Position numbers and translations under genes: made by a program
Shown: positions 1 through 8,759 of the stretch, piece by piece
How positions within the stretch are numbered: the stretch's first letter is position 1
Layout: each line of letters opens with the position of its first letter
Notes under the pieces: generated by a model
Database searches by the model: none
Told to the model about the DNA's origin: nothing
Seen by the model: only the letters and a program-made list of their open reading frames with translations
Source of the DNA: an uncultured Flavobacteriales bacterium
GTDB taxonomy: Bacteria > Bacteroidota > Bacteroidia > Flavobacteriales > Schleiferiaceae
Direction of reading: 5' to 3'
Length of the DNA: 38,616 nucleotides
NCBI GenBank assembly: GCA_937929815.1
Contig: CALFUW010000067.1
Coordinates: forward strand, 1 to 38,616

Positions 1-1
1 C

Positions 2-1768
2 TTCGAAGCGCGGGGTTACACGGCCTGGGATCCTACTTCTCCCGCATTTGTCATGGGTAGTACCCTATGTATTCCCACAGTATTTGTGTCTTACACCGGC
101 GAGGCGCTTGATTATAAAACCCCGCTGCTCCGCGCCATGAATGCCCTGGATAAATCAGCTACTGCTGTTTGTCAATATTTTGATAAAAGTGTGACCAAAG
201 TATATCCGACTCTTGGCTGGGAACAGGAGTATTTTCTTATAGATATTGCGCTCTTTAATGCTCGTCCCGATTTGGCTATGACAGGTCGCACCCTCCTGGG
301 ACATGCGCCGGCTAAAGGTCAGCAGCTGGAAGATCACTACTTCGGCTCCATACCCGAGAGGGTTATTAAGTTTATGCAGGAACTCGAATTCGAATGCTAC
401 AAATTAGGTATCCCGGTAAAAACACGCCACAATGAGGTAGCCCCAAGCCAATATGAGTTAGCTCCGATTTTTGAAGAGATCAATATTGCCGTGGACCACA
501 ATACCTTGTTGATGGATGTGATGGATAAGGTAGCGAGACGTCATAACTTTCGGGTCTTACTCCACGAAAAACCATTTGCGGGCATCAACGGTAGCGGCAA
601 GCACAACAACTGGAGTATGGCTACAAATACAGGGAAGAACCTGCTTTCCCCGGGTCGCACACCAAAAAGCAATCTGATGTTTCTGACCTTCTTTATAAAT
701 ACCATCAAGGCAGTTCACGACTATGCGGACTTATTACGAGCTTCGATTGCATCGGCACAAAATGACCATCGACTTGGTGCCAATGAAGCTCCGCCGGCCA
801 TTATTTCCGTTTTCATCGGAGAATTTTTAACTTCTGTACTCAACGAGCTTGAGAAGGTGGAAGATGGAAAACTGAGCCCTGAGCAAAAAACAGAGCTTAA
901 ACTAAATGTGGTAGGTCGTATCCCGGAAATATTACTGGACAATACCGACCGCAACCGCACTTCTCCATTTGCATTCACCGGAAACAAGTTTGAATTCCGC
1001 GCCGTCGGCTCCTCTGCCAATTGTGCAGGCCCCATGACCGTACTAAGCTCTATAATGGCCGAACAACTAACCATCTTCAAAAAAGAGGTGGATTCATTGA
1101 TAGAACAAGGAATGAAAAAAGATGATGCTATCTTCAACATTCTTAAAAATTACATCACTTCATCAAAAGCCATTTTATTCGAAGGGGATGGCTACAGTCA
1201 GGAATGGGTAGAAGAGGCTGCCCGCCGTGGTCTCAAGAACATCAAAACCACCCCTCATGCGCTAAAGGCCTTTGTAGATCAAAAGTCTATAAATCTCTTC
1301 CAGAATCAGGATATTATGAACAAGCGGGAGGTACATGCCCGATATGAGATCATGCAAGAGATGTACTTTAAAAAAATTCAAATAGAAAGCCGTGTACTCG
1401 GCGACATGGCCGGAAATCACATTGTGCCCGTAGCCATTAAGTACCAAAATACACTGATTGAAAATGTGCGTGCTTTGAAAGATATACTTCCAGCCGATGA
1501 ATTTAAAGAAGTTGCAAAAGAACAGCTCGACATGATCAAAGAGATATCCAGAAGGGTCTCAACGATCATCTCCCTGAAAGAAGCAATGATCAATACCCGC
1601 AAAGAGTGCAATAAAATAGACGATTCAGAAGAGCGGGCCCTTGCTTACTGTGAAAAAGTCCTTCCCTTTTTCCAAAAAATACGCTATGAAGTAGATAAAC
1701 TCGAACTAATTGTAGACGATCAGCTATGGCCACTTCCAAAATACAGGGAACTGCTTTTTTCGAAGTAG
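2..1768 (+). CDS. glnN: Type III glutamine synthetase, 5' truncated by the window edge
   Basis: The reading frame is open from base 2 ([28 protein letters not shown]...) upstream of the ORF-track Met at 53. GSIII-like motifs include [21 protein letters not shown] and [29 protein letters not shown]. Confidence 0.95.
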   Translation, partial: FEARGYTAWDPTSPAFVMGSTLCIPTVFVSYTGEALDYKTPLLRAMNALDKSATAVCQYFDKSVTKVYPTLGWEQEYFLIDIALFNARPDLAMTGRTLLGHAPAKGQQLEDHYFGSIPERVIKFMQELEFECYKLGIPVKTRHNEVAPSQYELAPIFEEINIAVDHNTLLMDVMDKVARRHNFRVLLHEKPFAGINGSGKHNNWSMATNTGKNLLSPGRTPKSNLMFLTFFINTIKAVHDYADLLRASIASAQNDHRLGANEAPPAIISVFIGEFLTSVLNELEKVEDGKLSPEQKTELKLNVVGRIPEILLDNTDRNRTSPFAFTGNKFEFRAVGSSANCAGPMTVLSSIMAEQLTIFKKEVDSLIEQGMKKDDAIFNILKNYITSSKAILFEGDGYSQEWVEEAARRGLKNIKTTPHALKAFVDQKSINLFQNQDIMNKREVHARYEIMQEMYFKKIQIESRVLGDMAGNHIVPVAIKYQNTLIENVRALKDILPADEFKEVAKEQLDMIKEISRRVSTIISLKEAMINTRKECNKIDDSEERALAYCEKVLPFFQKIRYEVDKLELIVDDQLWPLPKYRELLFSK

Positions 1769-1787
1769 AGACGATAACACACTACAC

Positions 1788-1820
1788 AAAAAACCACCTT
1801 TTCACAAGGTGGTTTTTTAA
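1788..1820 (+). terminator. Intrinsic terminator after glutamine synthetase
   Basis: aaaaaaccacctt-ttcac-aaggtggtttttt: inverted repeat followed by a T run just after the stop codon. Confidence 0.85.
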
Positions 1821-1839
1821 TTAAAACTATTTGGATGGT

Positions 1840-2304
1840 CTAATCAGACATTTTCAACAGATGAGAAATTAAATCACTTTCAAACCCTTTTGATTTGAGG
1901 TAATTAAATATTTTCTTATGGATTTCTGCGTCCGATTTTACATTTCCAAGATCCAGGCGTTTTTTTTCTATAAACTTTTTAGCCAGACTTGTATAGTCTT
2001 CGTCATCTATCTCTTCCAATGCCAGTTTTACAAGGGTATCCGAAAGGCCCATAGCCTTGAGCCGATAGGCAATTTTGTCCTTCCCCCAACCATTGACCCT
2101 GAATTTTCCACTCACATACATTTTTGCAAATCGAAAATCATTTACAACGTCATTTTCAATTAATTCACACATTAAAGTTCCTTCATCCACAGGGCTAAGA
2201 CGATATTTTTTTAGATATTGCAGTACCTCTCCGGAAGTTCGCTCCCGATAGGAGCAGAATCTCAGCAGGTCTTTTTTTACAGACTTTAGCTCGTGGCTTT
2301 CCAT
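1840..2304 (-). CDS. recX: Regulatory protein RecX family
   Basis: 154 aa; RecX-like helical repeats (YLKKYRLS..., ELIENDVVNDFRFAKMYVSGKFRVNGWGKDKIAYRLKAMGLSDTLVKLALEEI). Confidence 0.85.
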   Translation of the reverse strand: MESHELKSVKKDLLRFCSYRERTSGEVLQYLKKYRLSPVDEGTLMCELIENDVVNDFRFAKMYVSGKFRVNGWGKDKIAYRLKAMGLSDTLVKLALEEIDDEDYTSLAKKFIEKKRLDLGNVKSDAEIHKKIFNYLKSKGFESDLISHLLKMSD

Positions 2305-2340
2305 CGGTAATTTGAAAATTATTTGTTAACGAATATAAAA

Positions 2341-2378
2341 AAGCCGGCGAATATATTTCATTGCCGGCTTGAAGGTTT
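2341..2378 (-). terminator. Intrinsic terminator downstream of rng (minus strand)
   Basis: aagccggc (2341-2348) / gccggctt (2363-2370), with a T run on the minus strand immediately after the stem. Confidence 0.75.
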
Positions 2379-3932
2379 TTACTGGACTAACAATCCCTTA
2401 TCGTCATAGAAATGAAACTCAAGAAACTTGTAGCTATCTCTGGGAATGACCTTAAGAGATTTGAGTTGATTGTTTTTCTTCCATCGATACGACAACCTGT
2501 TCCATGGCCAGATCCCATTATTGATGTAAGCCGCCACAAAGGGGTGTACATGTAGTTCAATTTTTTTTAGGTTCTTGGAAGCTGCCACACCTTCTAGGTT
2601 TTTTTCTATTTTATCAATGATGGCGATTGGAGCTTCTATTTCTGAGGAGGCTTCGGGATTTTCCTCCATGGTATTGATATTTAGTTCTGGACGTACTCTT
2701 TGCCGGGTGATCTCAATTAGGCCAAATTTGCTTGGAGGGAGAATCTTGTGCTTTGCCCTGTCTTTAGCCATTTCTTCTTTTAATTTTTCAAAGAGTGCCT
2801 TTTTGTTTTCGCTGCGATGCATATCAATGAAATCCACCACGATGATTCCTCCCATATCTCTGAGTCTTAGCTGGCGTGCAACCTCCTCTGCTGCTACTAA
2901 ATTTACTGCCAGGGCATTTGCCTCCTGGTCTTCCTCGTTATTTGTGCGATTGCCACTGTTTACATCTATGACGTGCATAGCCTCTGTGTGCTCTATGATG
3001 AGATATGCTCCTTTTCCGGCAGGCACGGATCGTCCAAAAGACGTTTTGATTTGTCTTTCTATTCCGAAGTGATCAAACAACGGTATCTTTCCTTTGTAGA
3101 GTTTTACAAGATCCTTTTTTGCCGGTTCGATGTCTTGCAGGTAATTGATGATTTCATTGTAGAAGTTTTCGTCATCCACGATGATGTTCTCAAATGAGTC
3201 GTTTAAAACGTCTCGCAGTACGGAAGATACGATGTTTAGCTCCCTCAAAACCCTTCCCGGAGGCTTCACACTCGGAATTCGCTTGTGCATCTGGCGCCAC
3301 CGACGCACCAGGTTGTCAAGGTCTGCACTCAGTTCTTCCCTGGTCTTACCCTCAGCTACCGTACGTACAATGATTCCAAAACCCATTGGCCTGATCGAGG
3401 AGGCCTCTTCGACGAGCCTCTGCTTTTCTGCCTTATCACGAATTTTTTGTGATACAGATACCTTGTCGGTAAATGGCACCAGGACAAGAAACCTGCCAGC
3501 TATTGATATTTCAGAGCTTAGTCGGGGCCCCTTTGTCGATATAGGTTCTTTAGCGATCTGAACGAGCACTTGCTGTCCAGGTTTCAGGACGTCTTCAATA
3601 TTTCCATCCTTGTTGATGTCTTCTTCCCGTTCGAAGTCGGCCAGATTCCAGAGTTGTCTGCCAGTGAGCGTGCGCTTCAGAAATTTATTTAATGACTGAA
3701 ACTGAGGGCCTAAGTCGTGGTAATGCAGAAAAGCGTCTTTTTCGTATCCAACTTCGACAAAGGCGGCATTCAGTCCCGGTACAAGGCGCATTACCTTTCC
3801 TAAATAGATGTCACCTACATTAAACTCTGAATCGTCCTTCTCATTGTGCAGCTCTATAAGTTTTCCATCGCGCATTAGAGCTATAGATAGGCTTCCGTCG
3901 GCACGGGAGTGGATGTATAATTCTGTACTCAT
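2379..3932 (-). CDS. rng: Ribonuclease G/E family protein
   Basis: 517 aa. S1-like N-terminus (NVGDIYLGKVMRLVPGLNAAFVEVGYEKDAFLHYHDLGP) and catalytic region (HVIDVNSGNRTNNEEDQEANALAVNLVAAEEVARQLRLRDMGGIIVVDFIDM). Confidence 0.95.
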   Translation of the reverse strand: MSTELYIHSRADGSLSIALMRDGKLIELHNEKDDSEFNVGDIYLGKVMRLVPGLNAAFVEVGYEKDAFLHYHDLGPQFQSLNKFLKRTLTGRQLWNLADFEREEDINKDGNIEDVLKPGQQVLVQIAKEPISTKGPRLSSEISIAGRFLVLVPFTDKVSVSQKIRDKAEKQRLVEEASSIRPMGFGIIVRTVAEGKTREELSADLDNLVRRWRQMHKRIPSVKPPGRVLRELNIVSSVLRDVLNDSFENIIVDDENFYNEIINYLQDIEPAKKDLVKLYKGKIPLFDHFGIERQIKTSFGRSVPAGKGAYLIIEHTEAMHVIDVNSGNRTNNEEDQEANALAVNLVAAEEVARQLRLRDMGGIIVVDFIDMHRSENKKALFEKLKEEMAKDRAKHKILPPSKFGLIEITRQRVRPELNINTMEENPEASSEIEAPIAIIDKIEKNLEGVAASKNLKKIELHVHPFVAAYINNGIWPWNRLSYRWKKNNQLKSLKVIPRDSYKFLEFHFYDDKGLLVQ

Positions 3933-3989
3933 TATTTAAATATTTTGAGAATTAGCAGTTCTATTCTCCCAATGCGAAGTGCATTTGAT

Positions 3990-4022
3990 AAAAAAGAGAC
4001 GTGCCTGAATTCAATCAGGCAC
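3990..4022 (-). terminator. Terminator/attenuator-like hairpin between the 30-aa CDS and rng
   Basis: gtgcctga (4001-4008) / tcaggcac (4015-4022), 8-bp perfect stem with 6-nt loop. On the minus strand it is followed by gtctcttttttatc. Confidence 0.75.
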
Positions 4023-4053
4023 AGTCAAAGAAGCAATTGGCCGGAAAGCGCTG

Positions 4054-4146
4054 TTATTTTTTCTTCTTATGGCGATTTTTTCTCAACCTTTTCTTACGTT
4101 TATGAGTCGCCATTTTATGTCTTTTTCTTTTTTTTCCGCAGGGCAT
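4054..4146 (-). CDS. 30-aa highly basic conserved Bacteroidota small protein (AURKAIP1/COX24-like, probable ribosome-associated)
   Basis: Manual minus-strand translation: MPCGKKRKRHKMATHKRKKRLRKNRHKKKK*. It is absent from the supplied ORF track, whose shortest entries are 60 aa. It lies 11 bp downstream of the TPR gene and is followed by a hairpin plus T run. I recognise the KKRKRHKxATHKRKKR...NRHKKK pattern from memory as a recurrent tiny Bacteroidota protein. Confidence 0.82.
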   Translation of the reverse strand: MPCGKKRKRHKMATHKRKKRLRKNRHKKKK

Positions 4147-4157
4147 AATGTGATAAA

Positions 4158-4646
4158 TTAATTATTTATAATTTTTTGAAATTCCTGAATGAACTGACCC
4201 TCAGGAAACCGAGACATATACGCTCTCACAGTAGATTCAGCCGATTCTAATCTACCGAGATTATTATAGGATTCTACTAAAATTTTATATGCCTCTTCCG
4301 TTTCAGGGGCTATCTCCACAACCTTATTCATGCGCTCTATTGCCCTTTCGTATTGACCCGTGCTAAACGAAAGAGCTCCAAGAGTGAAATTGGCCTTTAG
4401 ATGATTGGGATCGATTTCAAGCACTTGCCGGATAGCCATTATGCTTTCCATTGGACTACCCTGTGGGTTTTGGAGTTCGAGCAAGGCCTTATCTACCACA
4501 GCGTCGAGTGAGTCCGTCGACTCCGCTTTTTGTATATCTTCGGTTTTTACACCATGACCTGTCTTGGTATATCGTGGTGCCAGGTATATAAGTGTTGTAC
4601 CAAAGAGCACAAAAAATAAAGAAATCAGAAAATATCGCTGAAACAC
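4158..4646 (-). CDS. Membrane-anchored tetratricopeptide repeat protein
   Basis: 162 aa; N-terminal hydrophobic helix (YFLISLFFVLFGTTLIYLA) and TPR-like repeats (ANFTLGALSFSTGQYERAIERMNKVVEIAPETEEAYKILVESYNNLGRLESAE). Confidence 0.8.
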   Translation of the reverse strand: MFQRYFLISLFFVLFGTTLIYLAPRYTKTGHGVKTEDIQKAESTDSLDAVVDKALLELQNPQGSPMESIMAIRQVLEIDPNHLKANFTLGALSFSTGQYERAIERMNKVVEIAPETEEAYKILVESYNNLGRLESAESTVRAYMSRFPEGQFIQEFQKIINN

Positions 4647-4657
4647 CTGAGTTACTC

Positions 4658-4948
4658 TTACTTGGCGGGTACTTTTTCTTTAATCGCTTCTACGAAAACT
4701 TTTGCAGGCTTAAATGCAGGGATGTTATGCGCGGGGATGGTAATGGTCGTATTTTCAGAGATATTTCTCCCGGTTTTTTGCGCTCTTCTCTTAATTATAA
4801 AGCTTCCGAAACCGCGAAGGAATACCTCATTACCTTGCTCCATTGAATCTTTAATTTCTTTCATGAAGAGCTCTATAACAGCCTGAACATCGTTTTTCTC
4901 CATTCCTGTCTTCTCAGAAATTTTGTTTACAAGATCTGCTTTTGTCAT
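4658..4948 (-). CDS. HU/IHF family DNA-binding protein
   Basis: 96 aa; MTKADLVNKISEKTGMEKNDVQAVIELF...EVFLRGFGSFIIKRRAQKTGRN...IPAHNIPAFKPAKVF. Confidence 0.97.
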   Translation of the reverse strand: MTKADLVNKISEKTGMEKNDVQAVIELFMKEIKDSMEQGNEVFLRGFGSFIIKRRAQKTGRNISENTTITIPAHNIPAFKPAKVFVEAIKEKVPAK

Positions 4949-4992
4949 ATTGCGATGATTTTATTTTTAAAGCCTATAATTTTAAAGGGCTG

Positions 4993-5000
4993 CAAATATA
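4993..5000 (-). promoter_or_regulatory. Putative Bacteroidota -7 element for the HU gene
   Basis: Minus strand TATATTTG matches TAnnTTTG, 45 bp upstream of the HU start. Confidence 0.5.
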
Positions 5001-5061
5001 CTGTGCTTCCCTCTTTAAAAAATGCTTAATTAATTTTATTTCACAGATTTACAAACACTTT

Positions 5062-6102
5062 ATGAGCGAATCTTCGAAGGATGCTTTTTTCGTACAACAA
5101 GTAGAACATTGGTATCAATATCATCAGAGGCCATTGCCGTGGCGCCAGAAACCTACTCCATATACTATATGGCTGGCAGAAATCATTTTTCAACAGACCA
5201 GAATCGAACAGGGTTTATCTTATTACCTGAGATTTATCAAAAAGTACCCCGAACTGCCCATCCTTGCGAAAGCTGAGGAAGATGAAATTTTAAGGATGTG
5301 GCAAGGTCTTGGCTATTATTCTCGTGCCCTAAATCTGCTTAAGACTGCTAAAATCTTAACTGAGCGGGGAGGAGATTTTCCCCATGAGGTACAAGAGCTA
5401 ATGAGCCTGCCGGGAATCGGGCCATACACAGCAGGGGCGATCGCTTCTATTGCATTTGGTCAGCGCGTTCCTTTGGTGGACGGCAATGTCACGCGATTAT
5501 TCGCCCGATTCTTTGGAATTGAATCGCCAGTAAATCATCCCAACACAATAAAGATTATTCATTCCAAAGCCGAGGGACTTGTGAACTTGAGCGATGCTCC
5601 GTCGAATTACAATCAAGGGCTCATGGAGATGGGTTCTTTGCTTTGCAAGCCAGTTAAACCCTCTTGTAATGAATGTCCGCTATCGCAGGAGTGCAGCGCC
5701 CATCATAACAATAAAGTTGCAATACTGCCCTTGAAAAGTCCAAAACCGCAGAAGTCAAACCGGTATTTATATTATGTATTTATTGAAAAAGATGGGAAAA
5801 TTGCGGTTCACAAGCGGGATAATCAGGATATCTGGAAGAATCTGTATCAACTTCCACTGCTGCTTGATACATCTTCAATCTATGAAAAAACAGAATTTGA
5901 GCTGCGTCATCGGAACTTGGAAAAAATGAGTACCATTAGACACATTCTCACTCATCAAATTCTACATCTGACCATTTACAGGGCCGAAAAATTCTTTGAT
6001 CAAAACAAAAAAAAGGAAATCCGATATGTTGAAACTTCACTATTGGGTGAGCTGGCATTTCCGGTACCTTTTCAAAAATTTTTTGAAAAAATCTTAACTT
6101 AA
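5062..6102 (+). CDS. mutY: A/G-specific adenine glycosylase
   Basis: WYQYHQRPLPWRQKPTPYTIWLAEIIFQQTRIEQ, helix-hairpin-helix LPGIGPYTAGAIASIAFG, Fe-S cluster C-x6-C-x2-C-x5-C region (CKPVKPSCNECPLSQECSA). The ORF track starts at 4942; the conserved start is more likely ATG 5062 (MSESSKDAFF). Confidence 0.95.
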   Translation: MSESSKDAFFVQQVEHWYQYHQRPLPWRQKPTPYTIWLAEIIFQQTRIEQGLSYYLRFIKKYPELPILAKAEEDEILRMWQGLGYYSRALNLLKTAKILTERGGDFPHEVQELMSLPGIGPYTAGAIASIAFGQRVPLVDGNVTRLFARFFGIESPVNHPNTIKIIHSKAEGLVNLSDAPSNYNQGLMEMGSLLCKPVKPSCNECPLSQECSAHHNNKVAILPLKSPKPQKSNRYLYYVFIEKDGKIAVHKRDNQDIWKNLYQLPLLLDTSSIYEKTEFELRHRNLEKMSTIRHILTHQILHLTIYRAEKFFDQNKKKEIRYVETSLLGELAFPVPFQKFFEKILT

Positions 6103-6149
6103 GCCTCCTTATTTTTATTTTCGCATTTCTAATAGATATCTATCAAATT

Positions 6150-6593
6150 ATGTCTGGTGCATTAAACAAGGTATTATTGATCGGAAATTTAGGTTCAGAC
6201 CCTGAATACAAAACATTAGATAACAACGCCAGCGTGGCAAGATTGAGAATAGCCACCACCGAAACCTATCAGAAAGATGGTCAAAGGGTAGAAAATACCG
6301 AATGGCATACAGTAAATCTGTGGAGAAACCTCGCAGACACTGCGCATAAATACCTAAAAAAAGGGGATAAAGTTTATATAGAAGGTAAATTGAAAACACG
6401 AACCTGGGAAGAACAAGGTCAAAAGCGCTATTCCACCGAAATTGAAGGTCTAAGTATGATCATGCTTGGATCTCCAAGAGGCACCGGCTCATCTGCACAG
6501 CATTCTGCCGCTAACTCCCAGGAATCTCAGGACTCAAGGCCGGCAAATGCCCCCTTTGTATCGGAGCCTACAGATGATGATCTCCCATTTTAA
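6150..6593 (+). CDS. ssb: Single-stranded DNA-binding protein
   Basis: 147 aa OB-fold (NKVLLIGNLGSDPEYKTLDNNASVARLRIATTE...WHTVNLWRNLADTAHKYLKKGDKVYIEGKLKTRTW) and acidic DDDLPF C-terminal tip. Confidence 0.97.
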   Translation: MSGALNKVLLIGNLGSDPEYKTLDNNASVARLRIATTETYQKDGQRVENTEWHTVNLWRNLADTAHKYLKKGDKVYIEGKLKTRTWEEQGQKRYSTEIEGLSMIMLGSPRGTGSSAQHSAANSQESQDSRPANAPFVSEPTDDDLPF

Positions 6594-6643
6594 CAACTGG
6601 AAATCGTAACGTCCTGTGACTATTTAATCAAATTTGTATCCAC

Positions 6644-7960
6644 TTGGACGCCGACCCGGACCCTTATTTACAGGCTGCTATTTTGTTCAGAGGAATCACT
6701 CCTTCCTTGCTGGTTCCTATGGTAATATTGATTGTGCTACTACTTACATCTGCCTTGTTTTCATCGGCTGAAGTAGCTATATTTTCTCTTAAAATTAGTG
6801 ACTTAGATGATCTAAAATTGCAAGACAAGCAGCTCTCCGCCAAGCTTTATAACATCTATGAAGAGAAGAAGAAAACGCTAGCTACAATACTGATTGGCAA
6901 TAATCTGGTAAATGTGAGCATTGTCATCCTGAGTTCTTACCTTTCTGATCAGCTGTTTGACTTCCGGGACAATCAAAACATCAAATTGCTGTTTGAGCTA
7001 ACTGTAATTACATCAATTATCCTGTTTTTTGGTGAAATTATACCCAAAGTGCTAGCAACGAAGTTTAAAATGCAGATCAGTCGCAATCTCATTGGCCCTA
7101 TTTTTTTCTTCTCATTCCTGTTTAAACCAATGATTTATGCCCTTCTGAAAATTTCTGAATTTTTTGACAATTACTTCAAAATAAAAAACAATGAAAAAAT
7201 CTCTGTGGACGACCTGACGCAGGCACTAGAAATCACAAATAATGATCCATCAGCTCACTCCAATACGCTGTACAAAGAGATTGTCCGCTTCGGTACTATC
7301 ACTGTAAAACAGGTTATGACCCCCCGAATAGATATATGCGCCGTATCAAATACTGCATCATTTTCGGAAGTGCTAAAAGAAATCAGAAAAACGGGATATT
7401 CGAGGCTGCCGGTTTATGACATGGATCTTGATCACATTACCGGCATCTTATACATTAAAGACATACTTATGTACCTAGACCAGAGCGATTTTGACTGGAA
7501 ATCCAAGATAAGAAAGGCGTATTTTGTACCTGAATCAAAAAAGATTGATGATCTTTTGCAGGAATTCAGACAAAAGAAAATCCATATCGCTATCGTAGTG
7601 GATGAATATGGTGGTACATCAGGACTGGTCACACTCGAAGATGTAATAGAAGAAGTCGTCGGCGAAATCAACGATGAGTTTGACATGGAGTCGCCTGTCT
7701 ATACACAGATCGACGAAAAAAATTTCATTTTTGAAGGGAAGACTGCCATCAGTGAATTTTGTAAAATCATGAATGTGCCTGATGATCTGTTTGATGATGT
7801 AAAAGGAGACTCTGAGACACTGGGAGGATTGATTTTAGAAATTGTAGGTAATACACCGATGCTCAATCAGGAAATCAGCTATGCGTCATTTGTATTTAAG
7901 GTAGAGGCATTTGAAAAAAGAAGAATTAAACGGCTAAAAGTTTCAAAAATCGCTGAATGA
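6644..7960 (+). CDS. gldE: Gliding motility-associated GldE (CNNM/CBS-pair hemolysin-like transporter family)
   Basis: 438 aa; DUF21-type membrane domain, CBS pair (VKQVMTPRIDICAV..., EYGGTSGLVTLEDVIEEVVGEINDE), C-terminal CorC_HlyC-like domain. It lies between ssb and gldD. TTG start. Confidence 0.88.
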   Translation: MDADPDPYLQAAILFRGITPSLLVPMVILIVLLLTSALFSSAEVAIFSLKISDLDDLKLQDKQLSAKLYNIYEEKKKTLATILIGNNLVNVSIVILSSYLSDQLFDFRDNQNIKLLFELTVITSIILFFGEIIPKVLATKFKMQISRNLIGPIFFFSFLFKPMIYALLKISEFFDNYFKIKNNEKISVDDLTQALEITNNDPSAHSNTLYKEIVRFGTITVKQVMTPRIDICAVSNTASFSEVLKEIRKTGYSRLPVYDMDLDHITGILYIKDILMYLDQSDFDWKSKIRKAYFVPESKKIDDLLQEFRQKKIHIAIVVDEYGGTSGLVTLEDVIEEVVGEINDEFDMESPVYTQIDEKNFIFEGKTAISEFCKIMNVPDDLFDDVKGDSETLGGLILEIVGNTPMLNQEISYASFVFKVEAFEKRRIKRLKVSKIAE

Positions 7961-8517
7961 TCAAACTGCTGAAATTCAATGTTTTATTTGTATTACTGAC
8001 TGGTTGCCAGGAAGCTTATTCACCCAGGCCGACCGGGTATTTCAGAATTTCACTGCCCGATACCTTGTACATTGCATATGAAAATCCTATGTGCCCATAC
8101 ACCTTTGATATTAACCAGCAAGCTACGGTCCTACCAAAAAAAAAGAATGCCTGCTGGGATGATATACATTACAAAAGCATCCATTCCGTAATCCAACTTA
8201 CATACAAGCCAATTTCCGGAAATCTGGATACGTTACTGAAAGACGCTAAGGAATTTGCATTTAAACACGGCATCCGCGCCGATGGCATTTCTGAACACAT
8301 CTACACCGATCCAAGTAGACAGGTCTTCGGGATTTTATATGAAATCTACGGTAATACAGCGACAAATTATCAGTTTTTTGTGACAGACAGCAACCGGCAC
8401 TTTCTTCGAGGTACTGCCTATGTACACTCTCAACCAAATATAGACAGCACAGGCCCAGTCACCCATTTTCTTGGAAGGGAGATTCGTCACATCGTCGAAA
8501 CGTTGAACTGGAAATGA
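7957..8517 (+). CDS. gldD: Gliding motility lipoprotein GldD
   Basis: 186 aa; lipobox LLTGC, YSPRPTGYFRISLP near the N-terminus; start overlaps the gldE stop (ATGA). Confidence 0.9.
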   Translation: MIKLLKFNVLFVLLTGCQEAYSPRPTGYFRISLPDTLYIAYENPMCPYTFDINQQATVLPKKKNACWDDIHYKSIHSVIQLTYKPISGNLDTLLKDAKEFAFKHGIRADGISEHIYTDPSRQVFGILYEIYGNTATNYQFFVTDSNRHFLRGTAYVHSQPNIDSTGPVTHFLGREIRHIVETLNWK

Positions 8518-8741
8518 GCATTGCTGAGAATCAATGGGTTTTACTGACTTCTGTTAGTTCTCACTCAGAAGCACTTGTAGTATGCTCAAAGCTTAGAGGT
8601 CATGACGTACAGACCTTTGTGAAAGACCAGCATATAAGCACGCTGTTAGGCACAGGGGTCAGCGGATTCAAAATTGACATATATGTGCTGATCAGCGATT
8701 ATGAAAAAGCTTTGGACTTGTATTATGATAATCCTGATTAA
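8514..8741 (+). CDS. DUF2007-like putative signal-transducing protein
   Basis: 75 aa; WVLLTSVSSHSEALVVCSKLRGHDVQTFVKDQ...GVSGFKIDIYVLISDYEKALDLY; start overlaps the gldD stop (ATGA). Confidence 0.75.
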   Translation: MSIAENQWVLLTSVSSHSEALVVCSKLRGHDVQTFVKDQHISTLLGTGVSGFKIDIYVLISDYEKALDLYYDNPD

Positions 8742-8759
8742 GTTCTGACAATTGCTTTT

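Noticed and set aside
721-1140. 139-aa minus-strand ORF inside glutamine synthetase
   Set aside because: Antisense shadow of a strongly supported CDS; low-complexity Ser-rich translation typical of a reverse-strand frame.
2575-3561. Plus-strand ORFs of 165, 74 and 126 aa antisense to rng
   Set aside because: They lie fully inside the conserved rng CDS, are Ser/Arg-rich shadow frames, and have no recognisable domain.
4942-5061. 40-residue N-terminal extension of MutY in the ORF track
   Set aside because: It overlaps the HU start and divergent promoter; the conserved MutY N-terminus begins around ATG 5062.
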